Shown here in pieces: positions 50,901 through 62,860 of a DNA stretch of 64,000 bases. Numbering within the stretch: position 1 is the stretch's first letter; each line of letters starts with the position of its first letter. The notes under the pieces were generated by a model. It ran no database searches. It was not told the DNA's origin and saw nothing but the letters and a program-made list of their open reading frames with translations. The DNA is from Gorsachius magnificus (Eukaryota > Chordata > Aves > Pelecaniformes > Ardeidae): contig CM067081.1 in assembly GCA_034008185.1 (NCBI GenBank), positions 150,938,258-151,002,257 of the forward strand, written 5' to 3'. A program made the translations under genes and the position numbers.

Positions 50901-53900
50901 TTGCCAGAGCATCAGCCTGCAGTTACCACTTGCCTCCTTTTGCCAGTCTTTCAGAGGCAGATAACATTTTGTTGATACGGCATGAGTTTTGATGTCATGA
51001 GAAAATGTGACAGAGTATTTATTCTTTGACTCTGGTGGTAGCAGAGTGAAGCCAGTCAGTTTAAAAAGTGAACCAAAGTTATTTTTCAAGAGGAGCTAAA
51101 TAAACCCGGCTGTTTCTTAATGCAAACCTGGCACTAGTGCATCATTCAGGTGATGGATGTACAGTCCTGAGCTTCTGGAAATGGAGAGGCTGAGGTTGTA
51201 GCAGCAGCAGGAATTCCTCCATAACATGCATTCTGTATATTTCACAACATAGATTTCAGGACGTAAACAGTATTATACCAAACTGAAGAAAGCAAGCCTA
51301 TAAAATACCAAATGTGACTGAAACAATAGTGGGTTTGGCATTAATTTGTTGTATTTCCTTCCCTTCTATGAACGTAATGGTACATACTGAAGGCCAAGCT
51401 CCTGCTACCTCCACATGGATATACTCAAAGAGGGAAATTCTAAGGAGGAATTAATAATGTGACAGTCTGCCTGTTCTGGCTGGGTCTCCATAGAGGAGTA
51501 GGAGCAAAAACTACATCATCATACTGGTTCAGATAAGCTCAGGGAGTTACTGTGATGGGAGACCAAGTGGAAATGATGTTCTAGCAACTGCTGGCATTTT
51601 TACCACCCATCATGCTAGTTAACCCTCTCCATCCTTGCTGGCACTTCCAGTGGTGTCACTGCTGCTTCAGCTGAACTGGTGTTAGGTAGCCCTGGCTAGA
51701 ACTTGCCCTGCTTAAACAGCTACGCTGTAGCCAGCAGAGTGTTCCTGAAAAATTAAAACCCTCTCTTAGGGGTAAGAGTTGAGCTATGTAGAGCTAAAGG
51801 CAAGGATTCACTATGTGCTTTCAAAGTCAGAGAGTAAAACTCCCATTGACTTTTAGCGGCAGCCAAGATTTCACCTTGCGTGACGTCTGTGCTGCTTTGC
51901 TAGTGGCTCTGGGGTAGCGGTGAATATGAAGTGCTTTGCAGTGATAGAGACAAGGTGGAGTATTGTGCCACAGGTTGCATGACTATAGGGAATAAAGCCT
52001 AAATAAAATCAGGAGCTCTTAACTGTAACTACCAATCAGCCCAATAAGAGGTAGGTGAGGCCCCAACTCCCCACTGGAGCTAGTGCCATCGCTGCCAGGA
52101 ATTTTAAGGAATATTCTTGTAGCTGGTTTATATTTTCATTTGCCTCCTGATTGAGTCCTACTTACTCATTTTGAGGTACCCCAAAAAAATTCGCCTCTTC
52201 CTTTATGTTTATATATTTGGATCCTTTCAGATATTCTTTCCCACATGTGACAGTTGTGTTGTGAAGGTCCCCGAGTCCTTTGACTCTTTCCCTTATGAGA
52301 CAGCTTCATGCTCCTAATGCTGTTTGACTTACCTGTCCTGGCCATCTTTGTGCCAAAACTACTTCCCTGCATGCTGGAAAGGGCAAGTCTGTAAGTCCCC
52401 CGCACCGTACACGGACACATCCACAACCGCCCCCTTTAAAGGCAGGAGTACCCCAAGGCTTTGCAGGCAGAGGAGACCTGTGCTGTCTCACCATTCAGAG
52501 CAGAATGCAGCTTGTCTTCAGCAATCCAGCTCAGCTCCTCTGCCTGGCAGCAAAACACTTGGACGAAAATAGAGAGAGAGGCTATCTCGAAGAAACTTAG
52601 GGGATTTCTGGGCTCAACCCTGATTCTTTGCATTCAACGGGAAATTCAAGGACATATTCATGATCCGCATAGGTCTGAGAACACGTCTTTCGCTATTGAC
52701 TGAAGCTCAGCCTGAGCTGAGAAGGTTAGGACCTTGGCTGTGATCCTGTCTTCCTTCCTGCTGAAAATTCTTGTTTCCTGGCTCATTTTAGGGGATGTGC
52801 TCACCTACTACTGAAGGCCACGTTGAAATGGGTGTAGTGAATTCTTCATCATAAATTGTTTGTTTGCCAAACTAAACATTCCATCAATTATTGGTGAATT
52901 TGAGACTCACTCAGTGAACATTTCTGATGTCTAAGACAATGAGGAAAACAGTATAGGAATGACAAAATGCTTCTTTTTGATGTATTTTTCAACAAATTGT
53001 TTGGATGTTCTACGTGAAGTTGTAAGGTGGTAGGGGCAGAGGGGGGTCCTACAGCATCACCCAGCTACTGTCCTTCTGTTCAGCAGCTCCTGGGCGGGCT
53101 GCTCACACGGACCACAACAGAATGATGTCACGTGCCACGGAGGTGCACAAATGTAGCCCATTTCTCAGGGAAGAGGCTTTAATATTGGAGCGTAAGGCAC
53201 ATCCCCTTCCTGCTCTCCAGTTCATATGAAACTCACCAGATGTGTGAGTTTTGAGGGTGCTTTTTTTTTTTCTAAGCCCTTTCTCTTCTCCCAAGAACAG
53301 GGGAAAAATTAAAATCCGGAGTAGTTATTTATTGATGCTTAACTTTACTATTGTTTTAAAGAATGAGCTATGCAGTCTAGCTAGCACACAGAAGTACTAT
53401 TAGAAATATTTATTAAATAAATGCACTGGTTTTATTATGAAACAATGAAAAAGATACTGTTAAAACTGATGTTGTGTTGCACACAATATTATTTTTGCTG
53501 CTCTCTAAAATGGAGGGGGGAATTAAAAGCTGAAGTAGGAGATATATATCCTACTGCTTTGGAAATGAAGATTATATCTGTAGGTCTTAGAAACAGAATT
53601 AAGTAGGGACCTGACATTATAATACAAATGCAAAATAATGTCTTAATAAGACTTGTGAAATTAACACAGCACCTTGGTATACAGTTATAACAAGGCAGTT
53701 AATACGGCATAATTTTAAGGACCACCAGGAAATTTGGCCTGCAGCACAGAGGAATTATAATGGCCTTTGAAATGAAATAACTTCATGTGAATATTTAACA
53801 GCAATAGAAAGCATTCAAAAGATTGAAATGCAAGAGTAATAATATCACTGGAAATGTTAACATGTATTTCACTGCTCATTCAGAAAGAAAATATTTCAGG

Positions 53901-56900
53901 TAAGAATTTCAATTTTTCACTAGATTTCCAGTGGAGGAGAAATTGGAGAAACATCTGGGAAGGTGATGCCTAGGCTCTCCTATGAATCTAGTCCTTTGCT
54001 TTTATTGCATATACCTCGAAAAAAATGGCAGAAGTAAAGTTGGTCCCAACCAAACAAATAGCAAATAAATTACCCTAAAAATATGGAGGGGTTATTATTT
54101 ACCAAATACACTGAAAACAGTGTTTTGGGGTTGACTTTGGAAAAAAGCAGAGTTTAATTTTTTGGTTCAACAACTGAATCAAATAATCAATTATGCACAG
54201 AACCCAGCCATTTAAACACCCACTTAAATCCTAAAATAGGAGCTTGCCATTGACAGCAAAGAGTTTGGATGAACTACTTCTCACAGGGGTGAGTCTCATT
54301 CCCAGGGAATATTGATTTCCATTATTTAGTTTTTACATTTGAAAAGATGAAAAATTGTTTCCAGCTTGAAACTAACTCTGCAGGAACAAGCTTTTATTAA
54401 AGGAATTTTTTTCAGTGCAAATTTTTCTTTACCGCATATTACTTCATTTTCTGAAATATGCTTCTAGGAGGCAATGTCAAAAGTATAATTAAATGGTGCA
54501 GCACTGAGCCCTAACTGATGGTGACAATAATTAAAATGAATTATTTCATGAAAGCTGCTTTCTTTTTTTTTTTTTTTGCTTTCACCCCTCATTATTCTGT
54601 TTGGAAACAGACTGTCCTAAAATGTATAGTGTCCTGCTGTCACTATTTAGACAAGCATTTGTCAGTAGGCTCTTAATATACACTAATATTTTCAGTAGGC
54701 TTTTAATAGAATATCTTTCTCTCCAGTTATATTTAACGCTAATCTTTAATGTAGGGTCTTGCATCTCTTTTCATGCTTCTCTTTTTATTAACTTTCCAGA
54801 TATATTCAGAAATCCTCTAATTTGCATCCAGCAATGACTTATGTCTTGAAGCATTAAAATGTACATTTAAAAACATTGAAGCTAACATGGGAAACTGATA
54901 AAATACTATTAAAAGTTCCTGGTTTAAATATATGTGATTTGAAAAATATGAATTTTTAAAAGAGCTATTTTCAAAAAAAGCAAGAAATGTTAATGAAAAT
55001 CCCATCTCTTTTTTTTTCCTGTCCTTTTGGAATTAGAAGTCCAGAAGAAAAAAAAAGGCATGTCCAAAGCTGGGTAGGGAGTACAGTGAATTTTCATCAG
55101 AATGCTGACATTTATTTCAGTCTTTCAGAATGGCAAAAAAAAAAAAATTAAACTTTGATTTTTTTTTCAAAACAAGGTCTAATATGTAGCACCTGTGTTG
55201 TTCCAAAGGAACTTAATGGAGGTGGTAAGAGTCAAAAGAAGAATGATGTTTGCGATGACTGGCTAAGATGGTAGCTGGTAGTTGTGGCTGGCTCCTTCAT
55301 CTTTGGGTTAATGTCCTCTTCACGTGGCAAGGGGGGGACTAGTCAGTTCGTGACAACTCCTAACTTCATTACAGCAACGAAAGAATGGCTCAGCAATGGG
55401 GTTCACGTCTGAAACAAAATGGAGAAGGTTTGGACCACTGGGTTTTGGTTTGAATATGCAGTGGTAACTGGGATTGCACAGCCAATATCTGGATGTTTGA
55501 AAGTGTTGCAGATTCTGTGAGGCTTGTATGTGTCAACTTTAAAATTAAACAAGTAATTTGTGCCTGTTAGGAGCATGGTTAAGTGGACAACTTGGAATAC
55601 TTGTTGCTTTTCTCTTATGGCCATAGCTGTTCTTAGTATTTCTCCCTTTCCTTTATTTTTTTTTTTTTAAAGGCCTGGTATGGGATGTCTGATCTCTTGC
55701 CAGGTAGCCTAGCGGGAATACTCTCTTCAGCTATGCAAGAAGCATGGATTTGATCCCTAACTCCCGTTACCATGCTCTTAGGAATACACGGTTACGAAAA
55801 TAAAAGCAGTAGCCTGCAGCCATCCTGCTGTGTGCTGTGCTCTCGTCAGATCTCATGTGTTCGGTGAGGTCAGCCCTGCTCAGGACTAACAGAGTTGGGG
55901 GTGCCGTGGGGATGTGGGAAGGAGCCACAGAATAAAAGAACGTGCGTGGGATGCCGTCCTCATCTGTGCTCCACTCCAGGGAGTTTCTACTCTCATGTCT
56001 ATTTTGTACGTTTTTTTCCCTCATATGTACTATTATTTCATAAACATGCACCCCACCCCCTTTTTTTTTTAAAGTCAACAAGGGCAATTATTGTGAGTAC
56101 GCAGAACTGTGTGGATGCAATGCTAAGAATGGCATTTTGGAATTCACAGCTCAGAGTCTTCCCAGTGACACTTAGGACAGAGACCTTTGCAATCCAGCCT
56201 TCCCTTACAGACTGGTTAAAGGTGCACCAATATGAGTTTGCTGCAGCTGTACAAAAAAAGGTACCATTTTAACCTATGTCAGTAATACACAGGTCATTTG
56301 ATACTCACGTGTGCATTGAAGATGTTGCATTATTATTGTTAATCATGGGGTTTTTTTCCAGCACTGCCTGAGAACCAGCCACAGCCCGAGCCCTACGTGA
56401 AACACTGCAGCACGTTGTGCCCTGGAGAACTGACAGTCTGATGGGGGTGCAGGCACACGATGTCAGAAGGGCTCCAGCACTCATGAAGGGTAAGTAATGT
56501 GATGCTGGCGAGTGATGTTTAAAGCGGTGAGTCCAGGGCTGAGGAGGAGGCTTGGATGATAGGGAAGAAAGTGTAGAAGCATAAGGGGTTGAGGAGAGGA
56601 CTTTGACAAGAGTGGCAGGGAAGAGAAGGCAAAGGGGGACAAATAGGGTGCTTCTGTCAACCTCAGGCTCTAGTTTGTTCCACTCCACTGCATCTTACCC
56701 CAAAGCCCCATTACTTGGGGAAGAGGAAGGCCACATGTTTGGGGGGAAGTGTGTGGGAAAAGTGTCTCCACAAATCTCAGTCTGAAGAAAGCTTGTGCTT
56801 TTTGTGGACAGGTGGCTGTAGTTGCCCCTTATTTTATCCCCCTGCAATAAGAACACCTCAGAGGTAATACAAATATTGATGTTACACTTAGAGCATCTAT

Positions 56901-57504
56901 ACCTCTGGAGGGAAAAAACAGAAGTACTTAGCATATTACTTTTGTCTCCCAAATGACAGAACATCGTTTAGTTACGTCTAGTTTCAACATCCTGTGAGCA
57001 TATACTAATCAGCCTGCACTCAGAGGAGGTGCTAATTGTCACAAGGGATAGATGTTCAAGGAGGATCCCACCTGTTTGAAGGCAACGCTACAAGCAAAAC
57101 ATTAGAGTCAGGCCTGAAGCAAAACCTGAGGTCCAAACACTTGTAAATGTTAGGTGAGCTCAACCCTCCGTCCAACTGCAATAGCAAAATGTTCCTCAGA
57201 TCTGAAAAACTGCAAAATGAGAGGGATGTCTGGAGTGAGATCTGATCTGTTTTCTGGCCCTCTCCTGACCTTGTGCAAGAGCGACTCAGCCAGCTCTGCC
57301 TGAATGTTTGAGAAACGCTATTCAACAGACTACAAGAAATTTCCAGCATCTTCAAAACACACAACACAGCAGCACTCTGTATTCTCCTCACCTTCGCTTT
57401 TTGTATTTTCCCTTCAGGTTCTGAGTTTTATGTTATTAAATTTTGGAGTAAAACATTATAATAAATAATAAGTAGCAATATTTTCCATCCTAAAGATATA
57501 AAAG

Positions 57505-57610
57505 ATGGAAAAATATTATTGTTTCCATTTTTCTAGTGAGGAAAGTGAGGCACTAATTACTTGCCCAAGGTGACTTTGCTCAGTAAAAGATACTGCAGCA
57601 AGAGAAAGAG
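57505..57610. repeat. MIR-like SINE remnant
   Basis: CATTTTTCTAGTGAGGAAAGTGAGGCACTAATTACTTGCCCAAGGTGACTTTGCTCAGTAAA matches the order of 'cattttacagatgaggaaactgaggcacagagaggttaagtaacttgcccaaggtcacacagc'. This is one of the clearer old SINE remnants in the window. It was not searched. Confidence 0.65.
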
Positions 57611-58227
57611 CAAATTAATTTAACATTTTGAAGGTTGGATTTGTTGCTTTGCTTTTTTTTTTTTTTACTTGAGAAAAAGCACTGTAGTGGGAAAAGGCAG
57701 TTTCAGAAAAGTGAAAATGAGTTCAAATGTAACATGAATCTAAAAGGGTTGGTTCTTGCACATGAATTTGTGGCTGTGACACAACAACAGATGAGTGATC
57801 AGTTTGTGTATAGATAATTGCAATCAGTCTAGCCTACAGGAAAAAAATGTCTTTATGCAAGAAGGGTTCTGGACACGGTGGAAGTGCTTGAATAGTGTGG
57901 TGATGGAAAAGCTAAGAGACAGAATAAGCACTCTAAACAATTAGCATAGAGTGGCATGCAAAAGTACAGAAAACCTGACATACCCTGAGCTGCTCTGGAT
58001 CAGCCAGTTGCTCACAGTGAGGATTTTGCCAGCAAATGACAGCAAAGCAGAATGCAAACCTGCATCCCACAAGAAGACCTGTGGGAACATCTGGCTTCAT
58101 TTATCCAGCAGGCTAAGGGCAAAAGCAGGTTCTGACTAAGGGGCGGGCCAGGTCACTATCTTGCCACTGCAGAACAAAGTGAGTGAAAGCAGCAGTGCCA
58201 CCATGCCTAAACAGGATCTCTCTGCAG

Positions 58228-58253
58228 CCCCCCCCCCCCCCCCCCCCCCCCCC
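58228..58253. repeat. Poly-C tract (26 C)
   Basis: An uninterrupted run of 26 C. The proline-rich and glycine-rich open frames on both strands around it are produced by the run. Confidence 0.9.
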
Positions 58254-58549
58254 AGCATTTCCCATTGGTATCGACTTGGGCAGTGGCTCTGGGAAAGCCA
58301 GAAGGCATTTTCCAAACCAGCAGTTAGTGTGTATCTTAACTGCAAAGCCTCTGCCATGCTGTCACGCATGACTTGGCACACCACAAGGTGCTGCTTTTTG
58401 CACCCTATGAAAAATCATTCTTACTGACTGCATGGGAAGAAGGACCTCTGTTTAAATCTTCCCATACCTGGGCAATAGTTGGTAGTAGTGCTCCTTTTGT
58501 TAGGGGAAAAAAAATACTAGGCGTGATTTTATTTTTGTTGGCTGGAACT

Positions 58550-60400
58550 TCATAGAATCATAGAATTGTTTAGGTTGGAAAAGATCCTTAAGATCATCAA
58601 GTCCCACCGTTAACGGAACACTGCCAATCCACCCCTAAACCATGTCCCTGAGCACCACATCTACCCATCTTTTAAATACCTCCAGGGATGAGGACTCAAC
58701 CACTTCCCTGGGCAGCCTGTTCCAATGCTTGACAGCCCTTCGGTGAAGAATTTTTTCCTAATGTCCAATCTAAACCTCTCCCGGCACAATTTAAGGCCGT
58801 TTCCTCTCATCCTATTGCTTGTTACTTGGGAGAAGAGACCGACACCCACCTCACTACAACCTCCTTTCAGGTAGCTGTAGAGGGCGATGAGGTGTCCCCT
58901 CAGCCTCCCTTTCTCCAGACTAAACAACCCCAGTTCCCTCAGCTGCTCCTCATAAGACATGTGTTCCAGACCCCTCACCACCTTCATTACCCTTCTCTGG
59001 ACACACTCCAGCACCTCAATGCCCTTCTTGTAGTGAGGGTCCTAATGCTAAACACAGTATTCAAGGTGTGGCCTCACCAAGGCCGAGTACAGGGGAAGGA
59101 TGACATCTCTGGTCCTGCTGGCCACACTATTCCTGATACAAGCCAGGATGCTATTGGTGTTCTTGGCCACCTGGGCACACTTCTGGCTCATATTCAGCCA
59201 GCTGTCAACCAGCACCCCCAGGTCCTTTTCCTCCAGGCAGTTCTCCAGCCACTCTTCCCCAAGCCTGTAGCATTGTGTGGGGTTGTTGTGACCCAAGTGC
59301 AGGACTTGGTACTTGGCCTTGTTGAACCTCATGCAATTGGCCTCGGCCCATCGATCCAGCCTGTCCAGGTCCCTCTGTACAGCCCTCCTCCCCTCGAGCA
59401 GATCAATGGTCCCGCCCAACCTGGTGTCATCTCCAGACTTACTGAGGGTGCACTCGATCCCCTCATCCAGATCATTGGTATTAAACAGAACCAGCCCCAA
59501 TACTGAGCCCTGGGGAACACCACTTGTGACCAACCACCAACTGCATTTAATTCCATTCACCACAACTCTTTGGGCCTGGCCATTCATCCAGTTTTTTACC
59601 CAGCAAAGTATATGGCCATCCAAGCCATGAGCAGCCAGTATCTCCAGGAGAATGCTGTGGGAAACGGTGTCAAAGGCTTTACTAAAGTCCAGGTAGACAA
59701 CATCCACAGCCTTTCCCTCATTCACTAAGTGGGTCACCTTGTCATAGAAGGAGATCAGGTTAGTCAAGCAGGACCTGCCTTCATAAACCCATGTTGACTG
59801 GGCCTGACCATCTGCCTGTCCTGAACATGCTGTGTGATGGCACTCAAGATGATCTGTTCCATGACCTTCCCCAGCACCAAGGTCAGACTGACAGGATCCT
59901 CCTTCCAGCCATTCTTGTAGATGGGCATCACATTTGCCAACGTCCAGTCAACTGGGACCTCCCTGGTTAGCCAGGACTGCTGATAAATGATGGGAAGTGG
60001 CTTGGTGAGCACTTCCGCCAGCTCCCTCAGTCCCTTTGGGTGGATCCCATCCAGCCCCATGGACTTGTGTGTGTCTCAGTGGTGTAGCAGGTTGCTACCA
60101 TTTCCACTTGGATTACAGGGGCTTCATCCTGCTCCATGTGTTCCAGCTCAGGGGCTGAATACCCTGAAAACACCTGGTCTTACCATTAAAGACTGAGGCA
60201 AAGAAGGCTTGAAGCACCTCAGCCTCTTCCTCATCCTTTGTCACTATGTTTCCCCCTGCATCCAATAAAGGATGGAGATTCTCCTTAGCCCTCCTTTTGT
60301 TGCTAATGTATTTATAGAAACATTTTTTGTTGTCTTTTACGGCACTAGCCAGATTAAGTTCAAGTTGGGCTTTGCCAATGCAAAGCAGTGGCAGAGCGAG
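58550..60400 (-). mobile_element. CR1 LINE, 5'-truncated and degenerate
   Basis: A minus-strand CR1 whose 3' end lies at 58,550 (plus-strand CATAGAATCATAGAATTG). Its 3' UTR shares the GTTAAC-containing segment with the copy at 5.2-7.2 kb, so the two are of the same or closely related subfamilies. Sequence resembling CR1 begins at about 60,390-60,400 (minus-strand GKAQLELNLA). The 5' end is therefore truncated in the linker before the reverse transcriptase. The exact 5' boundary is uncertain. Confidence 0.9.
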
Positions 60401-60412
60401 CTTGGTGGCCAT
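58661..60412 (-). pseudogene. Broken CR1 ORF2 (reverse transcriptase remnant)
   Basis: The reverse-transcriptase frame is split into four pieces. Piece 1 (60,412-60,113) covers the linker through FFASVFNG and then shifts frame near 60,165. Piece 2 (60,060-59,764) starts at GLDGIHPK and lacks the GNYRP segment between KEDP and VSL, an in-frame 15-base loss. Piece 3 (59,767-59,048) has [13 protein letters not shown] and GVPQGSVLG. It has lost residues in the VLFN-NDLDEG block, and its catalytic box reads SGDD instead of FADD. It ends in stops just after EYCV. Piece 4 (59,014-58,661) is the C-terminus ([20 protein letters not shown]). The number and kind of defects show that this copy is inactive and older than the plus-strand one. 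Confidence 0.88.
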
Positions 60413-62599
60413 AGTGCCAGTCAGCTCCTTGAGAGCAGCCCTTGCTTGTCCTCAGGACTGCCGAAAATGAGCCAGTGAAACGTTATGAAATGTAGCCAGC
60501 AGTAATGTAGCCACACTGTTCTGGAGAGAGAAGAAATTGTGTCCCTTATTCCACTGGCTGGAAATGGTGTTGCTCAGTCTCCACCAGCCAGTTGCGTGGG
60601 CTGAGACGTGCAGCCAGCCGGAGACGAGTGCCTCTGCGGTTGAGTTAAGCACTGTGTTAAGCAGCTGCTCTCCTGATTTGCCTCCAGACTCTTTCTGTGC
60701 TGTTATTGACACCTACTTGTGCCCGGTTAGATAGGTCTTGTCTGCACAGGTTGATAAATGGCAAGGTTACACAGGAGTTCACTACGATTTACAGCCTCTC
60801 GCCCGTTACCAGCGGCTTCCTGGTGCTTTGTCCAGTCCACTGCTACCCTGCTATCGCTTCTCACATGGGCTCACTGTATCCCTGCTGCTCCACCGCCTCT
60901 CTGCCTGCCTAGCCTAAGATTCACCGTCTTCCCTTTCTCTCTCTGTGTTAGCTCTCTTATTGCCTTTTAACGGCAGATTTTGCACACCTTCTGGCTCCTC
61001 TTCCTCAGAGTGGCTGGGAGGGGGCCATGGGAATGGGCTGTGTCAGTCTGCCATCACCTCTTGCTTTCTCTTGAATTTTATAAATGCATTGAACTGGATT
61101 TTTATCCAAGCAGCAGAAAGCAGTTGGAGGGCTTTCCATCAGCAGTATATAAATAAAAATGGATCAGAATAGATTGGATTGTTGCTTCTTACATCCGCTT
61201 CCCTATTTTGTTTTTGACAGGTCTTGACACCCACACACATGCTCCTTGCTCAGACTCGGCTAGATCTACGTTTTTGTCTGCTTTGAATTTTTGGCAGGAT
61301 TTTCCATTCCTCCTAACCTTCTTCCCTTACAGAGAGTTTACCCTCATCCTTAGCTCTTAGGCCTTCTGCCCTCACGATCTCCATACCAATGGGTCTTACT
61401 AGGCCGATCATTAAAACATCACAGGGGCAAGCACTGCACCCTCTTGCAGGCTCCGAAACGAGGAAGCTGCTGCTGCTGCTGCTGGCTCCTGATCTCCTTT
61501 GCAACTCCACCAGGTCTAACGCTGCTCCCCTGCTTTAGTCTGCACTTCCCACTGCAATGGAGTGGAAGCAAGCAAAGAATCTGCAACAGGTAATTTTTGT
61601 AATGGATTTACCCTTCCCCCCTGCCCCAAGTTGAATATGCATGAGCAGGTCCCGATACCTTCAAGTGCATTCACCGTTTGAAGAGGCTTGCCTCATTTCT
61701 TTCGTTGTGCACCGTTTTTAATGCTACGTATCAATCACAAATGCTCCCTGTGTGCATTCAAAAGCTGGTATTTGCTATTCAAATAGTGTTAAGTTGTAAC
61801 TGTTTAAATCTTGAGGAATTGTTTCTGATCCTAAAATGGATGAGCACGCAAATACCTCTGTTGTGTAGCACACACCCCTTTAAAATGTGGTTTTAATATT
61901 TAGAGACACACTCTTGAAATTTCTTGAAATACTTTTCATGAGTATTTGTGCTAAAACTTGGTCGCTTGAATGTGTGCATAACAGGGAATATAACAGCAAC
62001 ACGAGAACAAACTAGCAGAATGTACTTAAAAAAAAAAATCACTATTTTGTAAAGTCAGTTTTTAAATCGCCCAACTCTAAACATGAGCACTGGAGAGAAA
62101 ACAAGCAAGTGTATGAGTCAGAGATTCCCCCTTCTGCTCGCCGTGCTTTGTACCACGTATGTAGAAGCAGTAAAGCAGCCAGGCACAGCAGCAGGGCTGA
62201 GCATGGCAACAGAAACCCAGCATGTGGGGTTTTCTCTCACACCATGACTTGGCCACATGCGGGCAGGGACCAGGCCGAGAGCTGTGCCAACATCCCCTTC
62301 TCCTTACGGTGGGGTACTGCCCACTGAACCGCTGCACTCCGGTGGGGCAGCCATCCGCGGAGGCGTGTGGCTGCCCATCACCTCCCTCGCCAGCACCCAG
62401 CTATGCCCCGAGGGGCCCCGCCGGGGTCCCTGGGCTGCCTGTGCCCTGTCACGGGGCTGGCGGACCGGCAGCTCCTGCGGCCCACCACCTCGGGCGGGCA
62501 GGCCACCTGGGGCCCAGGCCCTCGCAGACGCCGTGGCACAAGGAAGGGTGGTGGCGCCAAGGAGCGGTTCGGGCGGGACAGACTACACAACGCCTGGCC
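60401..62599. other. Intergenic DNA between the CR1 copy and the right-hand promoter
   Basis: No gene was recognised. Base composition rises in G and C toward 62.2 kb. A short CTG/CAG run lies near 61,468-61,485 (minus strand reads serine codons). Open frames above 62.2 kb are CpG-island shadows. Confidence 0.5.
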
Positions 62600-62860
62600 C
62601 AACAGCGCAGGGGGGTAGAGGGCAGGCGGCCGCCGCCCCACAACATGGCCGCTGCCGCCAGAGAGCGCCTCACGCCCCGCGCCCCACCCTCCACCGCGCG
62701 CATGCGCAGCCCCGCCCCCCTCCCGGCTCGGCCCAGGGGCTTGACCCGAGAGGCTGCGGCCCCCCGAACCGGGCGGAAGTGACGGACAACTAGGGGCGGA
62801 AGCGGTGCAGGGCGCCGCTTCCTGCTCGGCGCCGGGGCGTGGCCGGCTCGCGGCAGGTGA
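62600..62860 (+). promoter_or_regulatory. CpG-island promoter and candidate first exon of an unidentified plus-strand gene
   Basis: A dense CpG island with housekeeping-type promoter motifs. These are a YY1-like AACATGGC at 62,642-62,649, a perfect NRF1 palindrome (CGCGCATGCGCA) at 62,697-62,708, and a GC box at 62,710-62,720. An ETS site CGGAAGTG runs directly into TGACG at 62,774-62,784, and a second GCGGAAGC lies at 62,796-62,803. A consensus donor CGGCAG/GTGAGG follows, with the exon ending at 62,856. No ATG occurs between the ETS sites and the donor, so the first exon would be noncoding if transcription starts near 62,800. The forward YY1 motif could instead mark a start near 62,620. The gene cannot be named from this exon. 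Confidence 0.6.

Larger units (their letters stand above)
47961..58549. other. Intergenic DNA
   Basis: About 10.6 kb with no recognised exon or CR1 copy. It contains short poly-A/poly-T runs (about 50,627; 54,565; 57,651), a palindrome-type repeat fragment near 51,820-51,890 (AACTCCCATTGACTTTTAGC, then AAGATTTCACC), a MIR-like remnant at 57.5 kb and a 26-base poly-C run at 58,228. Open frames here look like chance. Confidence 0.5.

Noticed and set aside
58136..58427. Proline-rich and glycine-rich open frames
   Set aside because: They are created by the 26-base poly-C run.
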